A DNA stretch of 60,120 nt, taken from an uncultured Muribaculaceae bacterium. GTDB taxonomy: Bacteria; Bacteroidota; Bacteroidia; Bacteroidales; Muribaculaceae. The notes below the pieces were generated by a model. The model saw only the letters and a program-made list of their open reading frames with translations. It was not told where the DNA came from and ran no database searches. Positions 52,324 to 60,085 of the stretch are shown one piece after another. The stretch is from NCBI GenBank assembly GCA_910584545.1, contig CAJUBC010000007.1:1-60120 (forward strand), given 5' to 3'. How positions within the stretch are numbered: the stretch's first letter is position 1; each line of letters starts with the position of its first letter. Made by a program: the position numbers and the translations under genes.

Positions 52324-53820
52324 TTATTTCAGAGGGAACAGCATGTCAGACAACCGGAGCAGATCATCATCATAGAGATTGTATATGTCTTTCTCCATTA
52401 ATTCCGAATAGAGATCCATTCCCGGCTTTACAAATCGTCTGTGCCTATTTCCATCAATCATTGCAGAGACTTCGTAAAGTCCCTTTGAATTTACCGATAC
52501 GGTGATATCAGATATCAGTCTTCCATGCTTGTCCTTAAATTGACGTTCCTCACAAGACTCCTTGTCGATAGACCCACAGGAAACCAGTTTGTCAGTGAGT
52601 GTTTTTCGGATAATGCCGCGCCATGGCTGCGTTACGCCGTTTGTCTCGGCATATTCGTTGAAATTCATTACAGCCTTCGCAACCCGCGTTATAATAGCCT
52701 CTGCATCAGCAATTCCATTATTTTGTGCAAAACCGATAATATCCGACTTTGAAATATCTGACATCTTACCTCCTATGCTCAATCTACGTCTTAAATTCGG
52801 TCCGGTTCCATCCATATTGAATATGAATGTCATATCGTATGCCGGAGCAATCCTCCAATTGCCGAATTCATCAATCAGAAATGAAAAGTTTTTATTATGG
52901 TCATCGGTATTGTTAGCCATGACATTGAAGACCATCCGGATGAAGATCTGCTCTATTTCAGATTCTGAAATGTTCAGTTCGCGACAGGTATCAATAAGGT
53001 CCTCATAACTGCTGGCTTCCGGATTGATCGCCGCTAACGTCTGCACAAATATTTTCTTACCGTCCCTTCTGTCGAAGCGCTTTGTCAGGAAATGATTGGT
53101 TCCCTCTACTGACAACAACCGGCATTCCTCCATGTCTATTCCCGCAGCAATTGCCATATTATAATATGCAGCTTCTATTTCAGCAATAGGCATGGATTTG
53201 TCTCCGAATTTAAGTATATAATACCCAAATCCTTCCATACCGTCCGACTGTCCTGAACGTATTTCTCCCGTTTCATCGTTTATGGCAACAATAGCTTTCA
53301 TCTGTCTGCCTCCTGCAGAAGTACCTACCGCGAGCAATGCCTGCAATGTCAGTTCTTCGCTGGTGTTCAGCACCACCCTATCCCTCTCTTCAAGGATTTT
53401 CAGAGACATATCATAGAGCGACTTAATGTCTATTGCACGCATGTTGGCAAGATCTTCGGCGCACGGTTCATATTCCAACGCCCCCATCCCTCGTGTGCCG
53501 ATAAACATCAACTTATAGAGAGGAGTGACTTTATTGCGCGGTATCTTATTCTCTTTTACCCATTTGTCAAAAAGAGTGTTACCCCATGCATCGGGCAATG
53601 AGTCTGCGATAAACGGAGGCAGTCCCTGATAGAGCGGTCGGTCGTCTCCATATATCGGTAGATGGATATTGCGGATTCTCGCCGGATTCAACATCGGCAT
53701 TATGTCTGGGATTCCATTCTTGATATCAGGATTATACATAAAATATATCCTTCTCGTGGCTGAATTCCACGAGAGACGCCCGATCTCGTTTCCCCACAAA
53801 TTTACTTTTATATATGTCAT
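52324..53820 (-). CDS. hipA: HipA family serine/threonine kinase toxin
   Basis: 498 residues. HipA-type kinase: N-terminal domain, GTSAGGRQMKAIV (about 166-178), ATP lysine in YYILKFG (Lys204), EAAYYNMAIAAGI, catalytic NTDDHNKNF (Asp306/307) and metal site APAYDMTF (Asp329). In E. coli HipA phosphorylates GltX and induces dormancy. About 75 extra C-terminal residues follow the family core. The start is 15 bp from the inverted-repeat element, which separates it from hipB. Confidence 0.9.
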   Translation of the reverse strand: MTYIKVNLWGNEIGRLSWNSATRRIYFMYNPDIKNGIPDIMPMLNPARIRNIHLPIYGDDRPLYQGLPPFIADSLPDAWGNTLFDKWVKENKIPRNKVTPLYKLMFIGTRGMGALEYEPCAEDLANMRAIDIKSLYDMSLKILEERDRVVLNTSEELTLQALLAVGTSAGGRQMKAIVAINDETGEIRSGQSDGMEGFGYYILKFGDKSMPIAEIEAAYYNMAIAAGIDMEECRLLSVEGTNHFLTKRFDRRDGKKIFVQTLAAINPEASSYEDLIDTCRELNISESEIEQIFIRMVFNVMANNTDDHNKNFSFLIDEFGNWRIAPAYDMTFIFNMDGTGPNLRRRLSIGGKMSDISKSDIIGFAQNNGIADAEAIITRVAKAVMNFNEYAETNGVTQPWRGIIRKTLTDKLVSCGSIDKESCEERQFKDKHGRLISDITVSVNSKGLYEVSAMIDGNRHRRFVKPGMDLYSELMEKDIYNLYDDDLLRLSDMLFPLK

Positions 53821-53834
53821 GATTTCTGGGATTT

Positions 53835-54088
53835 AGACCCCTTCCCATAAAAAATGTTAACGCAGGGGCGGCCGATTTTTGATGCAGGTCAGCAAGTTAA
53901 GGAGGGAGCGATGCGGGCATCGTGACCGACGCGACTTGGCTGAGATGCGCAAAAAGCGGACGGACTACGGTAATATCTTTTCAGGAATGAGTCATATTGT
54001 TAAAATTTATCATAAAACTATACCCCTTGACTCGCAGCTGCACCTCATCTTCGACCCCTGCGTTAACATTTTTTATGGGAAGGGGTCT
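53835..54088. mobile_element. Inverted-repeat element copy 2 (254 bp, MITE-like)
   Basis: The two 34-bp terminal repeats (53835-53868 and 54055-54088) are perfect complements. Same orientation and same relation to flanking genes as copy 1. The right end codes the last 8 residues and stop of the HTH protein at 54063-54395. No transposase inside; no flanking duplication was recognised. Confidence 0.8.
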
Positions 54089-54395
54089 TACTGTGGCGCA
54101 CTCTTTGCATCTTTTTGTCTTCCTTATATAAATAGGGGGATTCGGGGAGGTCGGGAATTAGCTGGTCCCAGTTCTCGAACAGGCCTACGGTCCTGAGCAG
54201 TCTCATCAGTGTTGCGAACGAGATGTCGGTCATTTTCCCCGACTCGAATTTGTAAAGCGTAGTCATGCCGACAGTTGAAGCCTCCGAAACCTCCTTGCGG
54301 GTCATCCGCAGCCGCATACGGTAGTCGCGAAACCTCATGCCAAGATTCCGAATTACATCAGGAGTCGACAAAGACCGTTTTGTTAGTATCACCAT
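54063..54395 (-). CDS. HTH (XRE) transcriptional regulator, HipB-like antitoxin
   Basis: 110 residues. HTH around 20-75 (RFRDYRMRLRMTRKEVSEAS and TTLYKFESGKMTDIS). Encoded upstream of hipA, it is probably the antitoxin and autoregulator. The last residues (KTPSHKKC) and TAA stop are encoded within the right terminal repeat of the element, in a different frame from the one that ends nfeD in copy 1. Promoter at 54448-54479. Confidence 0.8.
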   Translation of the reverse strand: MVILTKRSLSTPDVIRNLGMRFRDYRMRLRMTRKEVSEASTVGMTTLYKFESGKMTDISFATLMRLLRTVGLFENWDQLIPDLPESPYLYKEDKKMQRVRHSKTPSHKKC

Positions 54396-54447
54396 AATGA
54401 CGATTATCCATGTTTTTAGTCCATATCATTCACATAAATGACACTTA

Positions 54448-54479
54448 CAAAATTATAAAATATCCCTGAATCCACCAAA
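54448..54479 (-). promoter_or_regulatory. Promoter of hipB-hipA
   Basis: Minus strand: TTTG (54476-54479), 20-nt spacer, TAATTTTG (54448-54455). Its -33 box is within the T-run of the terminator just upstream. Confidence 0.75.
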
Positions 54480-54529
54480 AAAACCAAGAAAGTATCGCTC
54501 GGTATTTTCTGAGCGATACTTTCTTGGTT
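54471..54529 (-). terminator. Terminator of the SecB-like operon
   Basis: Minus-strand stem of 19 bp (AACCAAGAAAGTATCGCTC / GAGCGATACTTTCTTGGTT), loop of 10, followed by TTTTTTGG. It ends the three-gene operon at 54549-56022, and overlaps the hipB promoter. Confidence 0.88.
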
Positions 54530-54548
54530 GAGGAACTATGACTAAAAG

Positions 54549-54983
54549 TCACTTGATTTTCAACACCATTGGCTTCATTTCAAGGTCATCGGCCTCCAGT
54601 ATCGGAATTATTGCCGGGGCAAGACCTTCAGAAGTCATGTGCGATGTGACGATGCCTCTCAACATTCCGGTAGCCAATTGTGCGGTTTTTTCCAAAAATT
54701 CCGTAGGAAAAACTATTTCATCATCGACAGTGTAGGTATCTACTGAGGACGCCTTGATTTCGAACATAACGCTACCGAAAGCATCAAGGACAGGTTTATC
54801 AATATTCTCCGACTTATTAAATATTACTCTGGCAGTAGTTTTAAAAATACGGTTGGCTATATTGTATTGAAACTGAATGCCGAGTTTAGTCCCGAGAGTA
54901 AATTCACCTGTAAAAGCTTCTTTATCCAAAAAGAAACTATCTTCGGAACACTGTATTATTCTAATGTCAGCAAACTTTCTCAT
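54549..54983 (-). CDS. SecB-like chaperone of a candidate toxin-antitoxin-chaperone module
   Basis: 144 residues from ATG 54983 (MRKFADIRIIQ); a start seven codons earlier (55004) is possible. No signal peptide. The pattern is SecB-like: N-terminal beta strands, a central FKTTARVIFNK strand, DAFGSVMFEIKAS, and a C-terminal helix LATGMLRGIVTSHMTSEGL followed by PAIIPILEADDL, resembling the SecB end. SecB-like proteins in TAC modules control the antitoxin. It overlaps the HTH gene by 17 nt, indicating coupled translation. The assignment is by pattern only. Confidence 0.5.
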   Translation of the reverse strand: MRKFADIRIIQCSEDSFFLDKEAFTGEFTLGTKLGIQFQYNIANRIFKTTARVIFNKSENIDKPVLDAFGSVMFEIKASSVDTYTVDDEIVFPTEFLEKTAQLATGMLRGIVTSHMTSEGLAPAIIPILEADDLEMKPMVLKIK

Positions 54984-55434
54984 AATTGAATCTTTGGGAC
55001 TCAATGCTTTCGCTTGAGTCTGGTTTACGTGCGGAATTATAATCTATATAGACTTTGACATTGACCGAATATTTCTCTTGCGAAGAAAGCGTAGTGATGC
55101 TTTCAAAAGAAGACTCCGTCAGAGATTTATCAGAGATTACATTCCTGTCGATTATTATTATATCAAGTATATCCTCGATGTCGACAAGTGTCTTGAGTTC
55201 AAAATTGTGTGAACCTGAAAGCCACTTGGAGACCGTGGACGGATATGTACCGATGGCATTTGCGAATTCTGCATTACTCATGCCGAGAATGCGTAATCTT
55301 CTTCTTATTTTTGCCGCAATCGCACTTGATGCCCCCTCCATCCGTCCGCGGTCAATCGCCGCCAAAGCTTTTTTTCTGGCTGCTTCCGACTCCGGGTCCG
55401 ACATCAGTTTCATATTATGCAGTCTTTTCTTCAT
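54967..55434 (-). CDS. HTH (XRE) regulator of the SecB-like module
   Basis: 155 residues. HTH around 40-100 (RRRLRILGMSNAEFANAIG, STVSKWLSGSHNFELKTL). The N-terminal part is basic (KKRLHNMKL, EAARKKALAAIDRGRMEG), the C-terminal ~40 residues are polar and acidic with no clear fold. Probable antitoxin and autorepressor. It begins 15 nt after the upstream unknown gene. It is not HigA-like by sequence in an obvious way. Confidence 0.75.
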   Translation of the reverse strand: MKKRLHNMKLMSDPESEAARKKALAAIDRGRMEGASSAIAAKIRRRLRILGMSNAEFANAIGTYPSTVSKWLSGSHNFELKTLVDIEDILDIIIIDRNVISDKSLTESSFESITTLSSQEKYSVNVKVYIDYNSARKPDSSESIESQRFNYEKVC

Positions 55435-55449
55435 CTTTTCTCTACAACT

Positions 55450-56022
55450 TTATAAAAGTTTTAACTTATCAATAACCAAATTGGTTCGTTCGTATACCGT
55501 TGCGACAATGCCAGGATTACTTCGTATATCATATTCGAATTTGATACCTTCAAACAGCAATATCCAGTCCGGATCATCGTCTTCCGAACCTATCTGCAAC
55601 AGATATAGCCTGAGAAGAGGTTCCTTGTTGACCATTCTCGCCTTACCTTTCAGCAGATATGCGGTTGAGTCAAGAACATCAGGATATTGATTCAAATCCT
55701 CCAGAACCCTGATCAATGCATCTGTCCTGCGACCGGTACTAATCCATTTCCTGATTTCTCTCAAATAAAAAGCAGCTTCCTGAACTATTCTGTTAATCCA
55801 GAATTCCTTTTCGGTTCCAGGGAATTCCATAATTTCAGGATTGTATGCCTTTCTGAGATATGAGCTTGGGCCGGTTTCAAAGCTGTCAAGCATCTTCTCT
55901 ACGTAATCATATCGAGCGTACTTCGCTAACTCTTCAACGCCGTTGATATCATCAAAAACAGTATTATATAGCGGTTCTTCTGCATTATCTTCCGTCAGTT
56001 GAGGTATATCTCGAACTTCCAT
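55450..56022 (-). CDS. Unknown protein, first gene of the SecB-like module
   Basis: 190 residues, unrecognised. No signal peptide or membrane helix. Acidic overall, with helical stretches (EELAKYARYDYVEKMLDSF, KEFWINRIVQEAAFYLREIR) and a C-terminal beta-rich part (DPDWILLFEGIKFEYDIRS). In toxin-antitoxin-chaperone operons the toxin comes first, so it is a candidate toxin by position only. It does not look like HigB, which is smaller and basic. A small hairpin (GGCTCT/AGAGCC) is at 56063-56080 in the 189-bp gap upstream; no promoter matching the standard consensus was found. Confidence 0.6.
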   Translation of the reverse strand: MEVRDIPQLTEDNAEEPLYNTVFDDINGVEELAKYARYDYVEKMLDSFETGPSSYLRKAYNPEIMEFPGTEKEFWINRIVQEAAFYLREIRKWISTGRRTDALIRVLEDLNQYPDVLDSTAYLLKGKARMVNKEPLLRLYLLQIGSEDDDPDWILLFEGIKFEYDIRSNPGIVATVYERTNLVIDKLKLL

Positions 56023-56211
56023 CGTTGTAATATTTATTATTCATATTTAAACTGTTTAAGCTGGCTCTCTAAACAGAGCCGAATCAATTAATATTTTGAG
56101 ATGCCACACTACGGACAGCGCAGTGTATCCCTAATTACTTTTAAAGATAACGCAGAACCGATCAATTATATTATAATATAATATCAATTTTTCGAGATAA
56201 TTCCGGAACCC

Positions 56212-58035
56212 TTAATCATTCGCATCGTCGCTTGATCTGACAGTTAGCGAAATCAGGTATTCCGACAGGCTGGTATCCGGTGAAATATTTATTTTTTTGC
56301 GAAGCCTGTTGCGTGATGACTCCACGCTTCTGACCTCTCTGCAGGTGATTGAAGCAATCTCCTTGGTCGACATTCCCAGAGATATGAACGCGCACAGACG
56401 CCGGTCTTTCGCAGTCAGGCCCGGATGCATCTTGTCGAGGTTCGGATAGAATTGCGGATGTACCTGCTCGAAGTAGTATTGGAATTCGCTCCATTGAGAA
56501 TTGTATTTCAGTCCGTTGAGCCGGGTGAGAATATCTTTTAGCACTGAAATCGAAGCTTTGTCGCGGGGTGAGGTTTTCAAGATAAGTTGTTTGATGCCTG
56601 TAGAGACGTATTCGACCTTTTCGTTGCTCTCCAGCCGCTCGAGGGTGAACGACGTTAGTTTGCGGTTGTGGATGTCGAGGTCTTGCTGTATTTTGTCGCG
56701 TTTCTCGGCTTCCTCGCGTATTCGCTGTTCGTTGAGTTGGCGGAATTTCAATACAGCCTCGTCTTTTTGCTCTATCAGTTCTTCTCTATTGTGTTTTATT
56801 CGTATAAGATAAACTACAATAACGACCAATATCAATACCATTAGGCCCATTATCACCAGTACAACTACCGGATTCCAGCCTGAGATGCTAAGAGACTGGC
56901 GCATATTGTTGCGTTCGATTTCGTAAATATTCTCCGCTTGTTCCAGCCATAACGCAGTCTCGCTTTTATATATTGAATCTTTAAGCGCCATTATCCGCTT
57001 TGCCTGTGCCAATGCCAGGACTACGTTCCCCTCGTCAGAAGCGGCTTCGCTCTCCTTTTCAAGCAATTGTATCTCAAAGTCCGGATTGTTGGACTTGTCA
57101 GCGATTCTGGATGCTATGGCACGGTATGCCTCCGCTTTGCCTTTGTCCGGGTCGTTCTTGAAGTAATCCATCAGGCAGAGACAAGCGGTGAACAGCTCAT
57201 CTTCTTCGCCAAGCCTGGAGAGATTCGAGAAAGAGTTCGAAAGATAGCTATATCCCATTTTCCTGTCACCTTTCCGGCAATAAAGGTCACCGATTACGGT
57301 CTGATTGGAGTAATATGATACAGGGTCCGCTTTTTCATCGACATATTGGATGGATTTGAGGGCATAGTCCCTAGCTTTATCGAAGTCGTCTGTCTCGGCA
57401 TAAAGTACCGACAGATTACGGTTGGCTATATACAGCACGTCCTTTTTGTTGTATTTTTCGGCCTGTTCAAGAGCCATATTGAAATATTTTGCGCTTTCAT
57501 CATATTTCCCAGACCGTAAGCAGCTGACACCAAGATTGTTGTACAGATCACATCTAAGACCCTTCTGCTGCATGTTGTCGACAGCCTTGAGTCCATTAAA
57601 ATAGTATTCATGGCTGATCGACCTGATGCCAACTTCATCCGAAGCTGCTCCGAGCCTCAGACAACATCCGGCTTTAAAATTATAGGCAGCCTGTGATATT
57701 TCGGAGTGAGTCTCAAGAATTTTAAGGCAATTTCTCATGTATTCGAACGCGAGACGCTGTCTGTTTTCCTTAAAAAGATGTCGTCCGAAGTCAAGCATTC
57801 TGCGGTAGGCTATCGAATCAGGATATGTCTCCAAACGGTCGAGCGGCCGGACGGTATCATTTGGAAATGCCTGATAATATCTTTGTGAGAAGTCATGGGA
57901 ATATTCGGTCAGATTCTTGAGCAGTTTGCCGTCGTTGCCGTTGCGCCAGATTAATAATATGACAATACCGCTAATGACAGCAATTGTTGTTACAACCAGT
58001 TGAATTAATCTTGTTTTACCTATGTTCAGACGCAT
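56212..58035 (-). CDS. Membrane TPR protein with C-terminal LuxR-type HTH
   Basis: 607 residues. Transmembrane helix near 10-30, TPR-like helical repeats to about 370 (RCDLYNNLGVSCLRSGKYDES is a typical unit), a second helix near 390-415 (VVVLVIMGLMVLILVV), a coiled coil (about 420-465), and a C-terminal HTH around 545-600 (AKDRRLCAFISLGMSTKEIASI, VRSVESSRNRLRKKI). This architecture is common in Bacteroidota membrane-anchored regulators; the signal sensed is unknown. Divergent from the T9SS-type cargo at 58336, which may be a target. Confidence 0.85.
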   Translation of the reverse strand: MRLNIGKTRLIQLVVTTIAVISGIVILLIWRNGNDGKLLKNLTEYSHDFSQRYYQAFPNDTVRPLDRLETYPDSIAYRRMLDFGRHLFKENRQRLAFEYMRNCLKILETHSEISQAAYNFKAGCCLRLGAASDEVGIRSISHEYYFNGLKAVDNMQQKGLRCDLYNNLGVSCLRSGKYDESAKYFNMALEQAEKYNKKDVLYIANRNLSVLYAETDDFDKARDYALKSIQYVDEKADPVSYYSNQTVIGDLYCRKGDRKMGYSYLSNSFSNLSRLGEEDELFTACLCLMDYFKNDPDKGKAEAYRAIASRIADKSNNPDFEIQLLEKESEAASDEGNVVLALAQAKRIMALKDSIYKSETALWLEQAENIYEIERNNMRQSLSISGWNPVVVLVIMGLMVLILVVIVVYLIRIKHNREELIEQKDEAVLKFRQLNEQRIREEAEKRDKIQQDLDIHNRKLTSFTLERLESNEKVEYVSTGIKQLILKTSPRDKASISVLKDILTRLNGLKYNSQWSEFQYYFEQVHPQFYPNLDKMHPGLTAKDRRLCAFISLGMSTKEIASITCREVRSVESSRNRLRKKINISPDTSLSEYLISLTVRSSDDAND

Positions 58036-58100
58036 AATTTACGTTCGGCTTATGGCTTGCAGCACAATTCGCTTGAAGACCCGATGTACATAACAGGTCA

Positions 58101-58132
58101 CAAATATAGCTTTTTTGCTTTTCACTACCAAA
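58101..58132 (-). promoter_or_regulatory. Promoter of the TPR-LuxR regulator
   Basis: Minus strand: TTTG (58129-58132), 20-nt spacer, TATATTTG (58101-58108). Leader of about 60 nt. Confidence 0.75.
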
Positions 58133-58142
58133 TTTACACCTG

Positions 58143-58175
58143 CTTTTCGATCACTTTTCAATCACTTTTCGATTA
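58143..58175. repeat. Three 11-bp direct repeats in the divergent intergenic region
   Basis: CTTTTCGATCA, CTTTTCAATCA and CTTTTCGATTA lie head to tail, with TTTTCG repeated once more after. The period of 11 bp is one helical turn. They are 10 bp upstream of the regulator promoter -33 box and may be an operator. Confidence 0.6.
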
Positions 58176-58267
58176 TTTTCGTACAACATTTCATATTATC
58201 TATAAGACAGTTACAGAATTTGCAGTGGCGTTTTGTGTTCTTGCTGTGTTTTTACACAGGTGAAAAA

Positions 58268-58299
58268 TTTGCAGATTCATGAGATTAATAGGAAATTTG
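58268..58299 (+). promoter_or_regulatory. Promoter of the secreted protein gene
   Basis: TTTG (58268-58271), 20-nt spacer, GAAATTTG (58292-58299), a one-base departure from TAnnTTTG. The leader to the ATG at 58336 is about 30 nt. Confidence 0.5.
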
Positions 58300-58335
58300 C
58301 GACATCAAAAACAAACAACTTAAAACTGTTTTCTC

Positions 58336-59877
58336 ATGAAAAATTTCACTCTTTCTGGCATTCTGATCGCAGTTGCCTGTGCGCTTGCGCTCCCATATTC
58401 GGCTAAGGCGGAATGGGGTACAAAAGACGCTCCGGCCGTGGTTTATTCAAAGTTTAAACAAAGAATAACCGGAGTGCAGAGCGTACGTACACCGGATGGC
58501 AAGACATATATAAGCTGGCTTGATTATCCAGATATTCCTAACTGGGGATTCAACATCTATCTGATGCTTCTGGATGAAAACGGCAACAATATGTGGGGCG
58601 ACCCGCTTGAGGTGGAAAACCGAAGGAACTGCAGCTGGTGTGCCGATTACTTTCTGAAGGCTGCTCCGGACGGGGATGTGATAATATCGTGGGAGGATGC
58701 GCGTGCTGATGACGCCAAGCCTAACGCCGGAGACACCCACGACCCTGTGCTGTACCGGATCAATCAGCAGGGCCAACATGTATGGGACCAGGATGGAGTA
58801 ACATATGGTAAGACTTATATTTATCCTCCCAAGCTCTATTTCGTTGGCGACGAGTTGCTGGCTATGTTTGTAACGTCTGCCAACGTCAACATCACCAAAG
58901 TGGCGCGTCTGTCGTCTGAAACCGGCAAGATCATAGGCACTCCCCTTATGATGTTTGGAGACATTTTCAAGGTGTCCGACAAAGAGTTCATTAATGTTTA
59001 TCCCTCCGAGAGCGGTACGGTGGCGATGAAATATGACCAGCAGATAAACAGAGTATGGGATAAGGATGTGATTATCTCCGACTATGTGTACGAGGGCCAT
59101 TCGCGTTTCCCGTACGGCTTCGCCAGCGACGGCAACGGCGGCGGCTTCATCACCTTTATGAGATATATAGGAAAATTCGGTCAGGTACCGGTTATTCAGT
59201 ATTTGAGCAGTGACGGCGAGGCCGTGTTCGGCAAATCCGTCGATATTATCGGCAATGAAAACCTTACAGTTGGGGGGCCTGCGCTGGCAGTAAATACGGA
59301 AACGGAAAAACTGTTGGGGCTTTGGTCTCTTACACGCGGTCGATATGAGATAAACGCTTCCACACTTGATTTCTATGGCGAATATGAATGGGGCGATATG
59401 GGCGTGAATATTGTGTCGAAGAAATCGCCTTCGGGTTACGGCTTTCATTGCATTGCCGCCCGGGCTTTAAGCGACAATAAATGGCTTGTCATGTACGCTG
59501 ATGACCACTACTGGAACCACAGTCAGGGTTTCATGAGTATTCTTGATGAAGACGGCACGATCCTTTCTACCGAGGAGTTCGGAGTGGAAAGTGGTTTGAA
59601 TGATTTGAATGTATGGTTCGACGACAATAACATCTATATGGTATATGAAAACGAGGTTTTGGTGGACGATGGCTGGGATAAGACATACAGCATAGAGACC
59701 ATTAAGATTGAGAATTATGACCCGGACGCTCCGGAATCCGGAATTGAAGTGCCGGTAGTCGGTATTACCGGCGAGGATACATACTACTCAGTCGACGGCA
59801 TACAACGTGAACGTATTTCGCGCGGCCTTAATATCGTGCGCCACGCCGACGGCACTGTCGAGAAGATCATCATGTAA
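58336..59877 (+). CDS. Secreted protein with beta-propeller-like core and T9SS-type tail
   Basis: 513 residues. Signal peptide of about 24 (ends YSAKAE). Repeated strand pattern of WxxPLEVEN, VLYRINQQGQHVWDQDG, VARLSSETGKII, QYLSSDGEAVFG, SILDEDGTILSTEEF suggests a beta-propeller, but no catalytic motif is seen. The last 45 residues (GITGEDTYYSVDGIQRER, GLNIVRHADGTVEKIIM) are a T9SS-type sorting tail. Divergent from the TPR-LuxR regulator. Substrate or ligand unknown. Confidence 0.75.
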   Translation: MKNFTLSGILIAVACALALPYSAKAEWGTKDAPAVVYSKFKQRITGVQSVRTPDGKTYISWLDYPDIPNWGFNIYLMLLDENGNNMWGDPLEVENRRNCSWCADYFLKAAPDGDVIISWEDARADDAKPNAGDTHDPVLYRINQQGQHVWDQDGVTYGKTYIYPPKLYFVGDELLAMFVTSANVNITKVARLSSETGKIIGTPLMMFGDIFKVSDKEFINVYPSESGTVAMKYDQQINRVWDKDVIISDYVYEGHSRFPYGFASDGNGGGFITFMRYIGKFGQVPVIQYLSSDGEAVFGKSVDIIGNENLTVGGPALAVNTETEKLLGLWSLTRGRYEINASTLDFYGEYEWGDMGVNIVSKKSPSGYGFHCIAARALSDNKWLVMYADDHYWNHSQGFMSILDEDGTILSTEEFGVESGLNDLNVWFDDNNIYMVYENEVLVDDGWDKTYSIETIKIENYDPDAPESGIEVPVVGITGEDTYYSVDGIQRERISRGLNIVRHADGTVEKIIM

Positions 59878-59896
59878 TAATCAAATCACAGAACTG

Positions 59897-60085
59897 ATGT
59901 ATAGAATACTGTTGATAATGGCGGCAGCGCTTCTCCCGATGTTCTCGGGAGAGGCTGCTCTCGCCGGTGAAGTCGCCGGCTATCCGGTGGGATATTGCAA
60001 TGGCGAATACGGCACCCGCAGCAACTACAAATCGGATGAAGCCCCGTCTGAAATAAGTGCGGCGGTTTATATAGTCGTCCCTTAG
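59897..60085 (+). CDS. Secreted protein, broken or truncated at the window edge
   Basis: 62 codons: signal peptide (MYRILLIMAAALLPMFSG) then GYPVGYCNGEYGTRSN and EISAAVYIVVP, ending in TAG at 60083. The GYCNGEY and ISAAVYI pattern matches the N-terminus of a large family of secreted Bacteroidales proteins that usually continue for several hundred residues. In the same frame the sequence after TAG remains open to the window end (KGCNHADIQQN), so an in-frame stop or a frameshift may interrupt a longer gene. It lies 19 nt after the previous gene. Confidence 0.5.
   Translation: MYRILLIMAAALLPMFSGEAALAGEVAGYPVGYCNGEYGTRSNYKSDEAPSEISAAVYIVVP

Noticed and set aside
56063..56080. Small hairpin as terminator of the TPR-LuxR gene
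   Set aside because: Only 6 bp with no T-run; too weak to list as a terminator.
58447..59448. 333-codon open frame antisense to the secreted protein
   Set aside because: The + strand gene has a signal peptide, promoter and sorting tail; the antisense frame has none.
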